Assembly (NCBI RefSeq): GCF_018861755.1
Contig: NZ_JAHLEF010000002.1
Location: 248,001 to 312,000, forward strand
DNA: 64,000 nt
DNA from: Clostridium sp. CF012
GTDB lineage: Bacteria > Bacillota > Clostridia > Clostridiales > Clostridiaceae
Reading direction: 5' to 3'
Part shown: piece by piece, positions 50,384 through 59,118 of the stretch
How positions within the stretch are numbered: position 1 is the first letter of the stretch
Layout: each line of letters starts with the position of its first letter
Notes under the pieces: generated by a model
What the model was told of the DNA's origin: nothing
The model's database searches: none
Seen by the model: the letters and a program-made list of their open reading frames with translations, nothing else
Program-made: the position numbers and the translations under genes

Positions 50384-51394
50384 ATGAAATTATCAATAAA
50401 ATCATATATAATTATATCTATATTTGCGTTGGCAGTAATTATTGCCATTGCGTCCTATCTTAAGTCAGCTTCTATAGCTGAAAAAAATGAACTTCAAAAC
50501 GCTACTAGAATTGAGGTTGCTAAAAATACTAAACAACTTGAAGCGCAGCGCAGAATAGAAAACGAGCAAAAATTGGCTCAACTAAAGAAGTTAGAAAATG
50601 ATAAGAAATTGGAAGATCAGAAGAAATTAGAAGATCAGAAAAAGCTAGCGGCACAAAAGAAGAAAGAAGAAATAGCGGAGCAAAAGGCCATTGCTTTAAA
50701 AAAAGAAGAGACTTCTTCAAAAAAGCAGACAAGCCCTATTAGTCAAGCCAAACTAGCACCACCTTCCGTTGCGTCTAAGTCAAACCCTGAATTATTGATA
50801 AATAAGATAAAGGGAAAAGGAAATGCCAAGCAGGCTATAGTTGTTACTACTAATGGTTTTGGCAGGGTAAGTGCTACCATTAAAGCATTTGAAAACGTTA
50901 ATGGGAATTGGAAACAAGTTTACTCTTTTTCTGGCAATGTGGGGAGAACCGGTTTTGCATATAATAAAGTGGAAGGTGATGGACATACGCCAATAGGAAT
51001 TTTTTCATTGGGTACAGCCTTTGGTAGATATTCAAGCCCTGGTACTTCTATGAACTATAGACAATCTACTACTAATGATTTTTGGGTAGATGATGTTAAT
51101 TCCTCCTTATATAATACGTGGCAAAAAGGTCCTGCAAGCGGTAGATGGAATTCTGCTGAAAAGATGTATATTCCCCAATATAATTATGGTTTTGTAGTAA
51201 ACTATAATACTACTAAAAGAACACCTGGAAAAGGATCTGCTATTTTCTTTCATGTATGGTCTGGTGCAGGTAGTGGAACAGCAGGATGTATATCAGCAGC
51301 TCAGGGGAATGTAATAAATATTTTAAAATGGCTAAATCCTTCTAAAAGTCCTATAATAATAGAAGGACCAATGTCTGAAGTAATAAAGATGTAG
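50384..51394 (+). CDS. Membrane-anchored L,D-transpeptidase (YkuD)
   Basis: 336 residues from the ATG at 50384 (AGGAG 6 nt upstream; an ATG at 50378 abuts the site). Membrane anchor about 7-25, an unusual Lys/Glu-rich coiled coil with KKLEDQ repeats (about 55-115), then a YkuD domain with catalytic HVWSGAGSGTAGCIS near the C-terminus. The family forms 3-3 peptidoglycan cross-links. It lies 23 nt upstream of a VanX/M15-type peptidase; both likely act at the cell wall. Confidence 0.92.
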   Translation: MKLSIKSYIIISIFALAVIIAIASYLKSASIAEKNELQNATRIEVAKNTKQLEAQRRIENEQKLAQLKKLENDKKLEDQKKLEDQKKLAAQKKKEEIAEQKAIALKKEETSSKKQTSPISQAKLAPPSVASKSNPELLINKIKGKGNAKQAIVVTTNGFGRVSATIKAFENVNGNWKQVYSFSGNVGRTGFAYNKVEGDGHTPIGIFSLGTAFGRYSSPGTSMNYRQSTTNDFWVDDVNSSLYNTWQKGPASGRWNSAEKMYIPQYNYGFVVNYNTTKRTPGKGSAIFFHVWSGAGSGTAGCISAAQGNVINILKWLNPSKSPIIIEGPMSEVIKM

Positions 51395-51417
51395 TAATTT
51401 AATAGGAGGTTTTTGAA

Positions 51418-52224
51418 TTGAAAAAGGTTAGATTTTTTACTTTATTTTTATTAATGGTTATTCTTCTAACAGGATGTTTTCCTAAAGAAAAAACTGTAGA
51501 AAACAATGCTTCCAATAGTCCCTTAGTAAAATCGGACCAAAATAGCGTTAAAACAGTAACCATTAAACCACAAAAACCTCTTATTATTATAAATAAGATT
51601 CAAAAGCCTTTAGAGACTACAACTGAAAATGAAACTGTAAATCCTCCAAAGGCTGAAATTAAAGAAATAAATGGATTTGTCTTATTATCGTCTTTAGATA
51701 AGGATATTGTAATTCAATTAAAATATGCAACTACTGATAATTTCACAAAGAAAATTATTTACCCAAATACGGTTTGTGTATTAAGTAAAAATACTGCCGG
51801 CAAACTTGCCAAGGCAAATACTCAGCTTAAAAAATTAGGATATAGAATTAAAGTTTGGGATGCCTACAGACCTGTTTATGTACAGAAAATATTTTGGGAT
51901 ATAGTAAAAGATAATCGTTTCGTTGCTAATCCTAAGACTGGAGGATCAATACATAATAGGGGCTCTGCTGTTGATGTAACTCTTGTAGATAAGAATGGTA
52001 CTGAACTTACCATGCCTTCAAAATTTGATGATTTTTCATCTAATGCCTACAGAAGCAACTCCAAAATTACAAAGGAAGCTAAAAAAAATATGGATCTATT
52101 AACAAAATACATGGTCGCTAGTGGATTTACCACCATTAACACCGAATGGTGGCATTTTGAAGATTCCAATTCAAGAGATTATAAGATCGCTGATATAAAC
52201 TTAAAACTATTTTTAGAAAACTAA
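51418..52224 (+). CDS. VanX-like D-Ala-D-Ala dipeptidase / M15 lipoprotein
   Basis: 268 residues from a TTG start with AGGAGG. Lipoprotein signal with lipobox LLTGC (C20), a Thr/Pro/Lys-rich linker to about 85, then an M15 peptidase domain: zinc motif SIHNRGSAVDVTLVD (H and D ligands) and EWWHFE (catalytic E and third ligand). Extracytoplasmic location argues for trimming of wall peptides rather than cytoplasmic D-Ala-D-Ala removal as in vancomycin resistance. Its stop overlaps the convergent gene by 4 nt. Confidence 0.9.
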   Translation: MKKVRFFTLFLLMVILLTGCFPKEKTVENNASNSPLVKSDQNSVKTVTIKPQKPLIIINKIQKPLETTTENETVNPPKAEIKEINGFVLLSSLDKDIVIQLKYATTDNFTKKIIYPNTVCVLSKNTAGKLAKANTQLKKLGYRIKVWDAYRPVYVQKIFWDIVKDNRFVANPKTGGSIHNRGSAVDVTLVDKNGTELTMPSKFDDFSSNAYRSNSKITKEAKKNMDLLTKYMVASGFTTINTEWWHFEDSNSRDYKIADINLKLFLEN

Positions 52225-52826
52225 TCTAAATGTGAAATATCAGCCTCTAAAATGATTTTAATTTTCTTATCTCCCACTTCGAGTACAGTTAAACATGTAT
52301 CATACATAAAGGGTTTACTCCAAAAATCCTCAATAGTATAATTCTTGATTATTGAATAGATTGCCTTTATTACAGCAGTATGAGTTACTATTAAGATATT
52401 TTCACCAGTAGCATTATTTATAATATCATATAAGGCATTTTTTACTCGGTGAATTAATTCCTGGAAGCTCTCCCCCTCTATAGGTTCATATAAGTGAGGT
52501 TTTTTCCAAAAATTAAACTGCTGCACGGGATATAATTCTTTTACTTTTTCATTGTCCATGCCTTCCCATATACCAAATCCCATTTCCTTTAAATCTTCAA
52601 TTTTAATTATTTCTGTATTCTTATTTCCTCTAATGTATTTTGCTGTATCAAAAGCTCTTCCCAATGGACTACAATAAATATAATCAAAATCTATATGCTG
52701 CAAACTCTCACCTAGCTTTTTAGCGTTATCAACACCTATTTCAGTTAAACTAGAATCTTGCCAGCCCTGCATCCTGCCTTCACTATTCCACTGCGTTGCT
52801 CCATGTCTTGTTATGTATATTTTCAA
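52221..52826 (-). CDS. Histidine phosphatase (phosphoglycerate mutase-like)
   Basis: 201 residues. RHG motif in YITRHGATQWNSEGRMQGWQDSSLT, second Arg in CSPLGRAFDTA, and the catalytic His in LIVTHTAVIKAI. Could be a broad phosphatase, phosphoglycerate mutase or alpha-ribazole phosphatase (CobC); the last is tempting given the corrinoid genes, but no cobalamin operon is present. First of a run of minus-strand enzymes (transcribed last). Confidence 0.88.
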   Translation of the reverse strand: MKIYITRHGATQWNSEGRMQGWQDSSLTEIGVDNAKKLGESLQHIDFDYIYCSPLGRAFDTAKYIRGNKNTEIIKIEDLKEMGFGIWEGMDNEKVKELYPVQQFNFWKKPHLYEPIEGESFQELIHRVKNALYDIINNATGENILIVTHTAVIKAIYSIIKNYTIEDFWSKPFMYDTCLTVLEVGDKKIKIILEADISHLD

Positions 52827-52873
52827 TTTTCATCCATCCCCTGACTATAATAATATTGAATATCTAATATTTA

Positions 52874-53398
52874 TTATATATTGTTATTACTTAAAATACA
52901 GTCTGCACTTTTTAAGAATAGTAAATCTCTACACTGAATAAATTTTCCAAGATAATTATCTGGCTTGTCATTTTCAAGCATAGCTATAGCCTCATCTAAT
53001 GCAACCCATTTTAGTTTAAAACCACTATTCGTCTCTTCCTCTGTAAATGATGGCTCTTTAATATCACCCTTAACCTCAGAATAATAGCAATATGAGATTT
53101 GTAGCATTTCATACTTATTTCTATATTCTATGATTGTACCTATTTCACCTAAAACATCAATGTTAACTCCAGCTTCTTCCATCACTTCACGATTTAAAGC
53201 AGTTTTTATATCCTCGCCTGCTTCAATCCCTCCGCCTGGTAACTTATGATAGTTATTCTTTGATACAAATAATAAGGCTATTTTATCTGAATCATTTACT
53301 ACAATTGATCTTGATGCTTTCCTAAGCTTATAAGCAATTTCTATACTTTCGTTATTATAACCAATATCTTTTTCATATATTTCTTTTATTAAATCCAT
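52874..53398 (-). CDS. Nudix hydrolase
   Basis: 174 residues. Nudix box GGGIEAGEDIKTALNREV then MEEAGV is complete (Gx5Ex7REUxEExGU). Hydrolyses a nucleoside diphosphate linked to another moiety; substrate unknown. Ends in LKSADCILSNNNI. Confidence 0.88.
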   Translation of the reverse strand: MDLIKEIYEKDIGYNNESIEIAYKLRKASRSIVVNDSDKIALLFVSKNNYHKLPGGGIEAGEDIKTALNREVMEEAGVNIDVLGEIGTIIEYRNKYEMLQISYCYYSEVKGDIKEPSFTEEETNSGFKLKWVALDEAIAMLENDKPDNYLGKFIQCRDLLFLKSADCILSNNNI

Positions 53399-53505
53399 TG
53401 TATTTTGCCCCCTTATTTATTATTAATTTATATGAGTCATTAATAAATATTTGCTCATTAAATAATTTTCTGCTCTATATTCACTATCTTAACACACTTT
53501 CTAGT

Positions 53506-54051
53506 TCAATCTGTTACTTTTCCCATACTTCTTCCATTAGAAAATTCTATAATAAACTGTTTTGCTTGTCTTCTATTTTTAAATACTATTATTTGTTTAT
53601 CCTTATTTTTTTCAAGTCTATTGATATTCCCTTGTCCTGAGGTCTCAGGAAAGTTCCAAATATATTTCATAAATTCAAAGTCAAACTTCTCAGGGCATCC
53701 CTCTGGCATATCTGGTCTTACTTTACGTATATTTGTTATAACTCGTTTAAAATAACTCAGCAAACATACTGTCTTACTTAATTTAAAGCAAATTACTGTA
53801 TCAGCTTTTTCTAGACGAATATCCATAGTCCCACCATAATTACCGTCTACTATCCATTCAACGCCTTCTATTAAACCCTTTTGTTTTTTTACCCATTCTT
53901 CTCTTGGGGTTTCTATCCATCCATTATTCCAAAATTCTTTATCAAGATGAATAAGTGGGAGGTCCATTATCATTGCAAGTTTTCTTGAAAATGTACTCTT
54001 CCCGCTGCCTGGTGAACCTACTACCATTATTCTTTTTCCTATTTTATTCAT
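53506..54051 (-). CDS. P-loop kinase (FlaR/topology-modulation family)
   Basis: 181 residues. Walker A GSPGSGKST (about 12-20), then LIHLDKEFWNNGWIETPREEW and IVDGNYGGTMDIRLEKADTVICF, hallmarks of the adenylate-kinase-like proteins annotated as DNA topology modulation proteins. Probably a nucleotide or small-molecule kinase. It lies within the house-cleaning cluster. Confidence 0.85.
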   Translation of the reverse strand: MNKIGKRIMVVGSPGSGKSTFSRKLAMIMDLPLIHLDKEFWNNGWIETPREEWVKKQKGLIEGVEWIVDGNYGGTMDIRLEKADTVICFKLSKTVCLLSYFKRVITNIRKVRPDMPEGCPEKFDFEFMKYIWNFPETSGQGNINRLEKNKDKQIIVFKNRRQAKQFIIEFSNGRSMGKVTD

Positions 54052-54119
54052 CTATAACACCTCATCATTTATACAAAATATAAATACATGTTTAAAACTT
54101 TTAATTATTATATATAAAT

Positions 54120-54683
54120 TTATATTTTATCTTTATATATCCTTTTAGCTTCTGCAAACTTATTATGATTAAAACTCAACTTATAAATATCAGGCATACT
54201 GAGATTTTTCCAAAATTCATAGTCATATTTACTATCGAAAAAATTCATTATTAAGACCATAATATTGCCGTGAGTACCAATAATAATATTTTTACCATTA
54301 TACTTATTTAACACCTTATTTAGTGAAAGAATCCCTCTGTTTTGTGTTTCTAGATTTGACTCCCCGCCCTCAAAAGCATAATTGAAGTCTGTCCACAATT
54401 TAGTTATATCACTTTCAAAATTCTCTACTAAACCTTCTGCTATTTTTCTTTCCTCAAATCCATCCTCAAGTATTATCCCAGTACCAATTTGTTTTGCTAT
54501 ACCTTCAAGTGTTTGAATTGCACGTTTATATGGGCTTGATAGAACCGCATCTATATTTTCAGTTAATAGAATTTCCATTATCCTCTCCGCATCTCTATAT
54601 CCCTTTTCTGATAATGGCCTATTTAATTCATCTGCAGTATAGATAGAATGCGCATGTCTTACTAAATATATATTTGTATTCAC
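54120..54683 (-). CDS. Histidine phosphatase, second member
   Basis: 187 residues. RHA variant in YLVRHAHSIYTADELNRPLSEKGY, second Arg in SSPYKRAIQT, catalytic His in IIGTHGNIMVL. Different subfamily from the protein at 52221-52826. Starts 8 nt after the preceding Nudix gene. Confidence 0.87.
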   Translation of the reverse strand: MNTNIYLVRHAHSIYTADELNRPLSEKGYRDAERIMEILLTENIDAVLSSPYKRAIQTLEGIAKQIGTGIILEDGFEERKIAEGLVENFESDITKLWTDFNYAFEGGESNLETQNRGILSLNKVLNKYNGKNIIIGTHGNIMVLIMNFFDSKYDYEFWKNLSMPDIYKLSFNHNKFAEAKRIYKDKI

Positions 54684-54691
54684 CGTTTTTT

Positions 54692-55183
54692 CTACCTCTC
54701 ACCTATAAATTTTTTTAATGTGGCTACATGCATTGGATAAAATCTATTTTCATTATTATTTAACATATCTTTTAATTCATTTATGGAAACCCATCTAATA
54801 TTTTTACTTTCATTTGTTTTATCTAATATTTGTCCCGTAGCCTTACATATAAAAGTCTGAACCATGATAGGATAATTACCCTCTATATTTTGAGAACAGG
54901 CAAAAGGAATATAATTTATAACCTTATAGCCATTGGATTTATTAGTTACCGCTTCATCTTCGCCTAGGATTTCAATGACCTTAAGCCCTGTTTCCTCGAA
55001 AATTTCCCTTCTTAAACAATCAAATATATTTTCAAATTCTCTAATCTTTCCTGCAGGTATTTCTATTAATCCATTCTCTGACCCCCCATTTTCCTTGCAC
55101 CTCTCTTGGATCAGTATATATTCAATTCCTTTTTCACTTTTAATTATAATTCCGCCAACCCCTGGTTTTGCAAACACTTCCAT
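54692..55183 (-). CDS. Nudix hydrolase
   Basis: 163 residues. Nudix box EIPAGKIREFENIFDCLRRE then IFEETGL; GG is replaced by AG, as in ADP-ribose pyrophosphatase-like members. The EYILIQERCKENGG and TNKSNGYK stretches fit that branch. Co-directional, 8 nt from the histidine phosphatase. Confidence 0.85.
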   Translation of the reverse strand: MEVFAKPGVGGIIIKSEKGIEYILIQERCKENGGSENGLIEIPAGKIREFENIFDCLRREIFEETGLKVIEILGEDEAVTNKSNGYKVINYIPFACSQNIEGNYPIMVQTFICKATGQILDKTNESKNIRWVSINELKDMLNNNENRFYPMHVATLKKFIGER

Positions 55184-55439
55184 TTTAAAATCTCCTTAAC
55201 TTATATAATAAGTTTCTATATTTTCCATCTTTTTATTGGTAATCTTATATCTATTCTACAAGTATTTACTAATTACCTTCTATTTTTTTATTTTCTTACC
55301 TTATCTACTATTTACATAAACACTATAATAATCATTCTATAGATGTAATTAAATTTCATGAACTTCATTGACCCATTCCTTTATGAGATGCAAAACACAA
55401 AAATGATGATTATTTTTTATACCTATAGTCACTTATAAA

Positions 55440-55494
55440 TTCACACACACAACCCTCTATATTATTTGTTAAATATAGAGGGTCCTGTGTGTGA
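55440..55494. repeat. Long hairpin, TTCACACACA ... TGTGTGTGAA
   Basis: Outer arms TTCACACAC / GTGTGTGAA and inner ACCCTCTATATT / AATATAGAGGGT are perfect. Not attached to any gene end; could be a mobile-element remnant or an RNA structure. Confidence 0.6.
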
Positions 55495-55582
55495 ATCCAA
55501 GGGCCATTTTGCCAACTTCATGGTTTCTGCAGATGAATTTTCATCTATTTATTTGAAAAAATTTGAAACTAATATGAAAAGA

Positions 55583-55623
55583 GAACATACACAGATTTGA
55601 TTTTCACAAATCTATATATGTTC
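55583..55623 (-). terminator. Hairpin after the MBL gene
   Basis: GAACATA-C-ACAGATTTG with CAAATCTATATATGTTC; TCTTTTC follows on the minus strand. Confidence 0.6.
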
Positions 55624-55639
55624 CTTGATTTTATATGAA

Positions 55640-56413
55640 TCATATGTGTATCTTAAAATATTCAAAATCAAATACTCCATTCCCCTGCTTTAACATGCCT
55701 TTATATTCTATATGTTCAAATGCCTTCTTAATACTATTTATTAAACCTACTTGTACATTCAGGTCATTATGCGCTGGTAATATCTTTGTTATTCCTTTTA
55801 AACTGCTAATTTTATCAATAGATTCTTTAAAAAGTCTAGGATCTGTGCTTGGATAGAATGCATATAAAGTCCCTTTATAAACCAAATCTCCTGTATATAA
55901 ATATCCCTTTTCCTCTTCTAAAAGACAAATATGTCCAGGCGAGTGTCCTGGAGTATGTATAACTCTAATTTTTCTTAAACCAATATCTATAATATCGTTA
56001 TCATTTAATATCTTAGTTGGCTCTCCAGTATAAATTTTATAATCTTCAATATTAAATTCCGCTGGTAGCTTCTTACTAAAAGGCCCCAACATTACACTTT
56101 TCTTAATTATACTAAGTGGAACAGGAATACCGGTTTTTAGCCATTCCACATCATTTTTATGAACACAAATATTATTAAATAATGCGTGTCCACCTATATG
56201 ATCCCAATGTACATGAGTTGTGACTACTACCACAGGTAATTCGGTCAACTTATCAATTTCTTTTTTAATATTTCCTATCCCTAACCCTGTATCAATTAAA
56301 AGAGCAGATGTTTTGCCTATTAGCAAATAGGAGTGTACCTTTTCCCAATGTCCATATTCACTTATTGCATAGGTTTCATCATCAATTTTCTCAATTGTAA
56401 ACCACTTATCCAT
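55640..56413 (-). CDS. MBL-fold metallohydrolase
   Basis: 257 residues. Metal motif H67-V-H69-W-D71-H72 in VTTHVHWDHIGGH and later TPGHSPGHICLL, typical of the glyoxalase II-like MBL hydrolases. Substrate unknown. Starts 13 nt downstream of the VOC gene's stop, suggesting an operon. Confidence 0.9.
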   Translation of the reverse strand: MDKWFTIEKIDDETYAISEYGHWEKVHSYLLIGKTSALLIDTGLGIGNIKKEIDKLTELPVVVVTTHVHWDHIGGHALFNNICVHKNDVEWLKTGIPVPLSIIKKSVMLGPFSKKLPAEFNIEDYKIYTGEPTKILNDNDIIDIGLRKIRVIHTPGHSPGHICLLEEEKGYLYTGDLVYKGTLYAFYPSTDPRLFKESIDKISSLKGITKILPAHNDLNVQVGLINSIKKAFEHIEYKGMLKQGNGVFDFEYFKIHI

Positions 56414-56425
56414 ATTAAATCTCCT

Positions 56426-56788
56426 CTACAAAATCCTACAATAAACTTCTATGTCATTCCCCTCAGTATCTTTAAATTCTAATACCAAGTTATTATTGAT
56501 TTTTGTTACTGGAAAAACTATTTTAGCATTTAATATTTCTAACCTATCGATTAGTTTATTCATATCATTAACCTGGAAACTTGGTAAACAATTATCACCC
56601 CAATTAACCTTTTCTTGGGCTTTATTATTATTAAATAGGCAAAATCTAAAGCCATCAATACTAAAACTACTAAATACTTCATCTCTTTTTTCAATAGATT
56701 GCTGGAGCAATTTCTCATAAAAATCTATTGCTCTATTCATATCTTTAACACAAATATATAGTGAATTTAATTTAAAATTTAGTGTCAT
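56426..56788 (-). CDS. VOC / glyoxalase-fold protein
   Basis: 120 residues from the ATG at 56786-56788 (GAAGGGTGATT upstream); a GTG three codons earlier overlaps the stop of the upstream HD gene. Two beta-alpha-beta-beta-beta repeats: LNSLYICVKDMNRAIDFYEKLL at the front and VFPVTKINNNLVLEFKDTEGNDIEVY at the end. The family covers glyoxalase I, bleomycin-binding and dioxygenase proteins. Adjacent MBL hydrolase would fit a glyoxalase I/II pair, but that is inference. Confidence 0.8.
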   Translation of the reverse strand: MTLNFKLNSLYICVKDMNRAIDFYEKLLQQSIEKRDEVFSSFSIDGFRFCLFNNNKAQEKVNWGDNCLPSFQVNDMNKLIDRLEILNAKIVFPVTKINNNLVLEFKDTEGNDIEVYCRIL

Positions 56789-56793
56789 ATTAA

Positions 56794-57375
56794 TCACCCT
56801 TCTAAAACCATTTTAGCACTTTCATATTTTTTCTTCATAATCTCTTTTGCTTCTGGACACAGTTTATTCCAGCTTCTTTCAATTTTTCTACTTACCCACT
56901 CTGCACCATCTGTTACATCCATTTTTCTATTATGGTAAGAAAGATGTAATAATGCTGGAACTTGATCTATATGAGCCATGGCGTCCGCACTTGCAACACA
57001 TATTGCTTCTTTAGTCTTTTGCTCCTTCCTTACGCTTCCCCTGTGACATAGGATACACTCCTTTATAATTTCTATTTTTTCTTGTGGATAATTTAATCCT
57101 TTAAGAATTTTTTCTGCTTCTATAGCCCCATATATATGATGTTCCGCATACATGTTTTTGTCCTTTACACTTGCATAATCATGTAGCAATGCTGCTATCT
57201 CAACTAGTTCTTCATTAGCGCCTAAGCTTTTCGCTAAAATCTTAGCATATTTAACTACAGTAACAATGTGGCACGACCAGCCCTCATAACCAAATATATT
57301 TTCCTCACTTTTACACTGCTGCTCTACTATATTTGAAATTGTGTTTATTAAATCTGTTTTATTTATTTCTCTCAA
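56794..57375 (-). CDS. HD-domain hydrolase
   Basis: 193 residues. H36 (SCHIVTVVKYAK), H65-D66 in AALLHDYASV, and a later His in CILCHRGS define an HD phosphohydrolase. The start is uncertain: TTG at 57373-57375 has no ribosome site, and the frame stays open 15 codons upstream to the TAG that ends the Nudix gene in the same frame (reading LTYPQIQPILLDWVLRE). An alternative start in that stretch is possible. Confidence 0.82.
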   Translation of the reverse strand: MREINKTDLINTISNIVEQQCKSEENIFGYEGWSCHIVTVVKYAKILAKSLGANEELVEIAALLHDYASVKDKNMYAEHHIYGAIEAEKILKGLNYPQEKIEIIKECILCHRGSVRKEQKTKEAICVASADAMAHIDQVPALLHLSYHNRKMDVTDGAEWVSRKIERSWNKLCPEAKEIMKKKYESAKMVLEG

Positions 57376-57420
57376 TACCCAATCAAGTAAAATAGGTTGA
57401 ATTTGTGGATATGTTAACTT

Positions 57421-57789
57421 CTAAGGCATATTATCAAATAATCTAATTTCTCCGATTTCTAGATTAGGTAGCTCCCCTAATTCCTCAATTTCTGCATAAT
57501 ATATTCTGCCATAACTTTTATCAACCTTTTCTATTTCTGCAGAGTAATCACATAAATAATCTCCTATAGGTTTTATAGTAAATTTAACTGCTCCAGTTTC
57601 TTCTTTTAATTCCCTTGCTGCAGTATCATTAATATCTTCATTTATTTCTCTATGGCCCCCTGGGACTTCCCACGTATCTCTCTTTTTATGCCTGCAGTAA
57701 AGGTATTTACCCTTGTACTTTGAAACTATGACGGCAAATTTTAAATCTTCATCATTCACTGTTTCTAAATTATATACTTTGGTTTCCAT
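57421..57789 (-). CDS. Nudix hydrolase
   Basis: 122 residues. Nudix box PGGHREINEDINDTAARELK then EETGAV; compact MutT-like length. In the same reading frame as the following HD gene, separated by one TAG and 45 nt. The ribosome site is AGGAC. Confidence 0.87.
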   Translation of the reverse strand: METKVYNLETVNDEDLKFAVIVSKYKGKYLYCRHKKRDTWEVPGGHREINEDINDTAARELKEETGAVKFTIKPIGDYLCDYSAEIEKVDKSYGRIYYAEIEELGELPNLEIGEIRLFDNMP

Positions 57790-57814
57790 ATAAGTCCTCC
57801 ATCAAATAGATAAT

Positions 57815-58507
57815 CTACTCCTTTATTATTTCTCTCAATCCTAATAAATTCTTTGAATAATATCTAATTCCATCTTCCATTTTACTTCTTACAAGAACAC
57901 CCTTTATACCAAAATTTTCTGGGCCTTTGACATCTGCCGCAAGACTATCTCCTACCATCCAAACCTCTTTAGGGTTATTATATTTTTCTAATGCATGCTC
58001 ATATATTTTAGCATTAGGTTTTTCATAGCCTACATTAGCTGAAGATATACAATCTATTAGATATGATGATAACCCTAAATCTTCTACTATCCTCGGTAGT
58101 TCTGGGATATGATTAGATAGAATAATATTTGAGTATCCCTTTTCTTTGAAATAATTAAGCATTTCTATAGTATCCTCATATAAAATGAATTCATCTGCTT
58201 TTATAAATTCTGCTCTCACTTGTCCCGCATATTGAATTGCTTTTTCTTCTATTATGTTAAATCCTTTATAGCAATTTATAAATATACTTTCGGCATGTTT
58301 CCACCAAGCATTACCGTCAATTAAATGTATATATGCCTTGTCACAATCTTGCCAAGGAAAGCCAATCATTGGTTTCTTTTTAAAATCTTCAATTCCTATA
58401 TTGGAGTTAGGCTCACAACTAATAAGAACTTTATGTAAGGCTTTGCTAAACATCCAATCATTGTGTGCTAAAGTTCCATGAAAGTCCCAAAATATTATCT
58501 TATTAAT
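57815..58507 (-). CDS. HAD-superfamily hydrolase, non-canonical ATT start
   Basis: 230 residues if started at ATT 58505-58507, 7 nt after AGGGGTG. The catalytic motif I, WDFHGTLAHND, lies upstream of the first ATG (58451-58453), so the ATG-started form would lack its nucleophile Asp and is not viable. Between the in-frame TAG and that motif there is no ATG, GTG or TTG. Motif II is ILSNHIPEL, motif III NVGYEKPN and motif IV MVGDSLAADVKG. Substrate unknown. Confidence 0.88.
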   Translation of the reverse strand: MNKIIFWDFHGTLAHNDWMFSKALHKVLISCEPNSNIGIEDFKKKPMIGFPWQDCDKAYIHLIDGNAWWKHAESIFINCYKGFNIIEEKAIQYAGQVRAEFIKADEFILYEDTIEMLNYFKEKGYSNIILSNHIPELPRIVEDLGLSSYLIDCISSANVGYEKPNAKIYEHALEKYNNPKEVWMVGDSLAADVKGPENFGIKGVLVRSKMEDGIRYYSKNLLGLREIIKE

Positions 58508-58632
58508 ACTATCGCACCCCTATTCTATTTTTTCTGTAATTCACAAATAATATTTGCATTTTTGATTCTACATTCTCTTATAACCAAATTTTCCACATGT
58601 TTCATCTCAATTTTTATCATTAAAAATAATAT

Positions 58633-59091
58633 TTATAATAACCACTCATACCTACATTTTTCCCTATCCCCCAATTGATACATCTCATTATCCGAGGGTA
58701 ACTGGACTATTTCAACTAATCTTGCGCCTACATTTTCACATGTCTTTCTTGATGCTATATTACATGGGTTGCAAGTAATTATAATCTTGTCCATTTCATG
58801 TGCTAGTGCAACTTGTTTTATTAATCTACAAGCTTTTACAGCATAATGGTTTCCTCTATATTCTTCTTCAATCTCATATCCAATATTTCCACCATAAAAA
58901 GTATTCTTGTTGTATCCAATTCTAAGGTCTATTCTGCCTATTCTAACCTCACCATTATGCAACCTAACTTCGTATTTGTATGCTGGTACATATCCTTTAG
59001 ACTCATATTCTGGAACCTTTTCTTCAATAATTAGGTCAATTTCCTCATCAGTTAAATAATCAAAATTCATGAATTCATACAAACCCCACAT
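58633..59091 (-). CDS. GNAT acetyltransferase
   Basis: 152 residues. RIGRIDLRIGYNKNTFYGGNIGYEIEEEYRGNHYAVKACRL gives the acetyl-CoA binding region, ASRKTCENVGARLV the second half. The start is uncertain: the first ATG abuts AAAGGGG, and an ATG seven codons later (59070) is also possible. Substrate unknown. Confidence 0.8.
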   Translation of the reverse strand: MWGLYEFMNFDYLTDEEIDLIIEEKVPEYESKGYVPAYKYEVRLHNGEVRIGRIDLRIGYNKNTFYGGNIGYEIEEEYRGNHYAVKACRLIKQVALAHEMDKIIITCNPCNIASRKTCENVGARLVEIVQLPSDNEMYQLGDREKCRYEWLL

Positions 59092-59118
59092 CCCCTTTCT
59101 TAATTATAAAGATTATTT

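Larger units (their letters stand above)
55184..55639. other. Intergenic region with two inverted repeats
   Basis: AT-rich. It contains a long hairpin (55440-55494) and a second hairpin (55583-55623) that fits a terminator of the gene ending at 55640. No gene. Confidence 0.55.
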
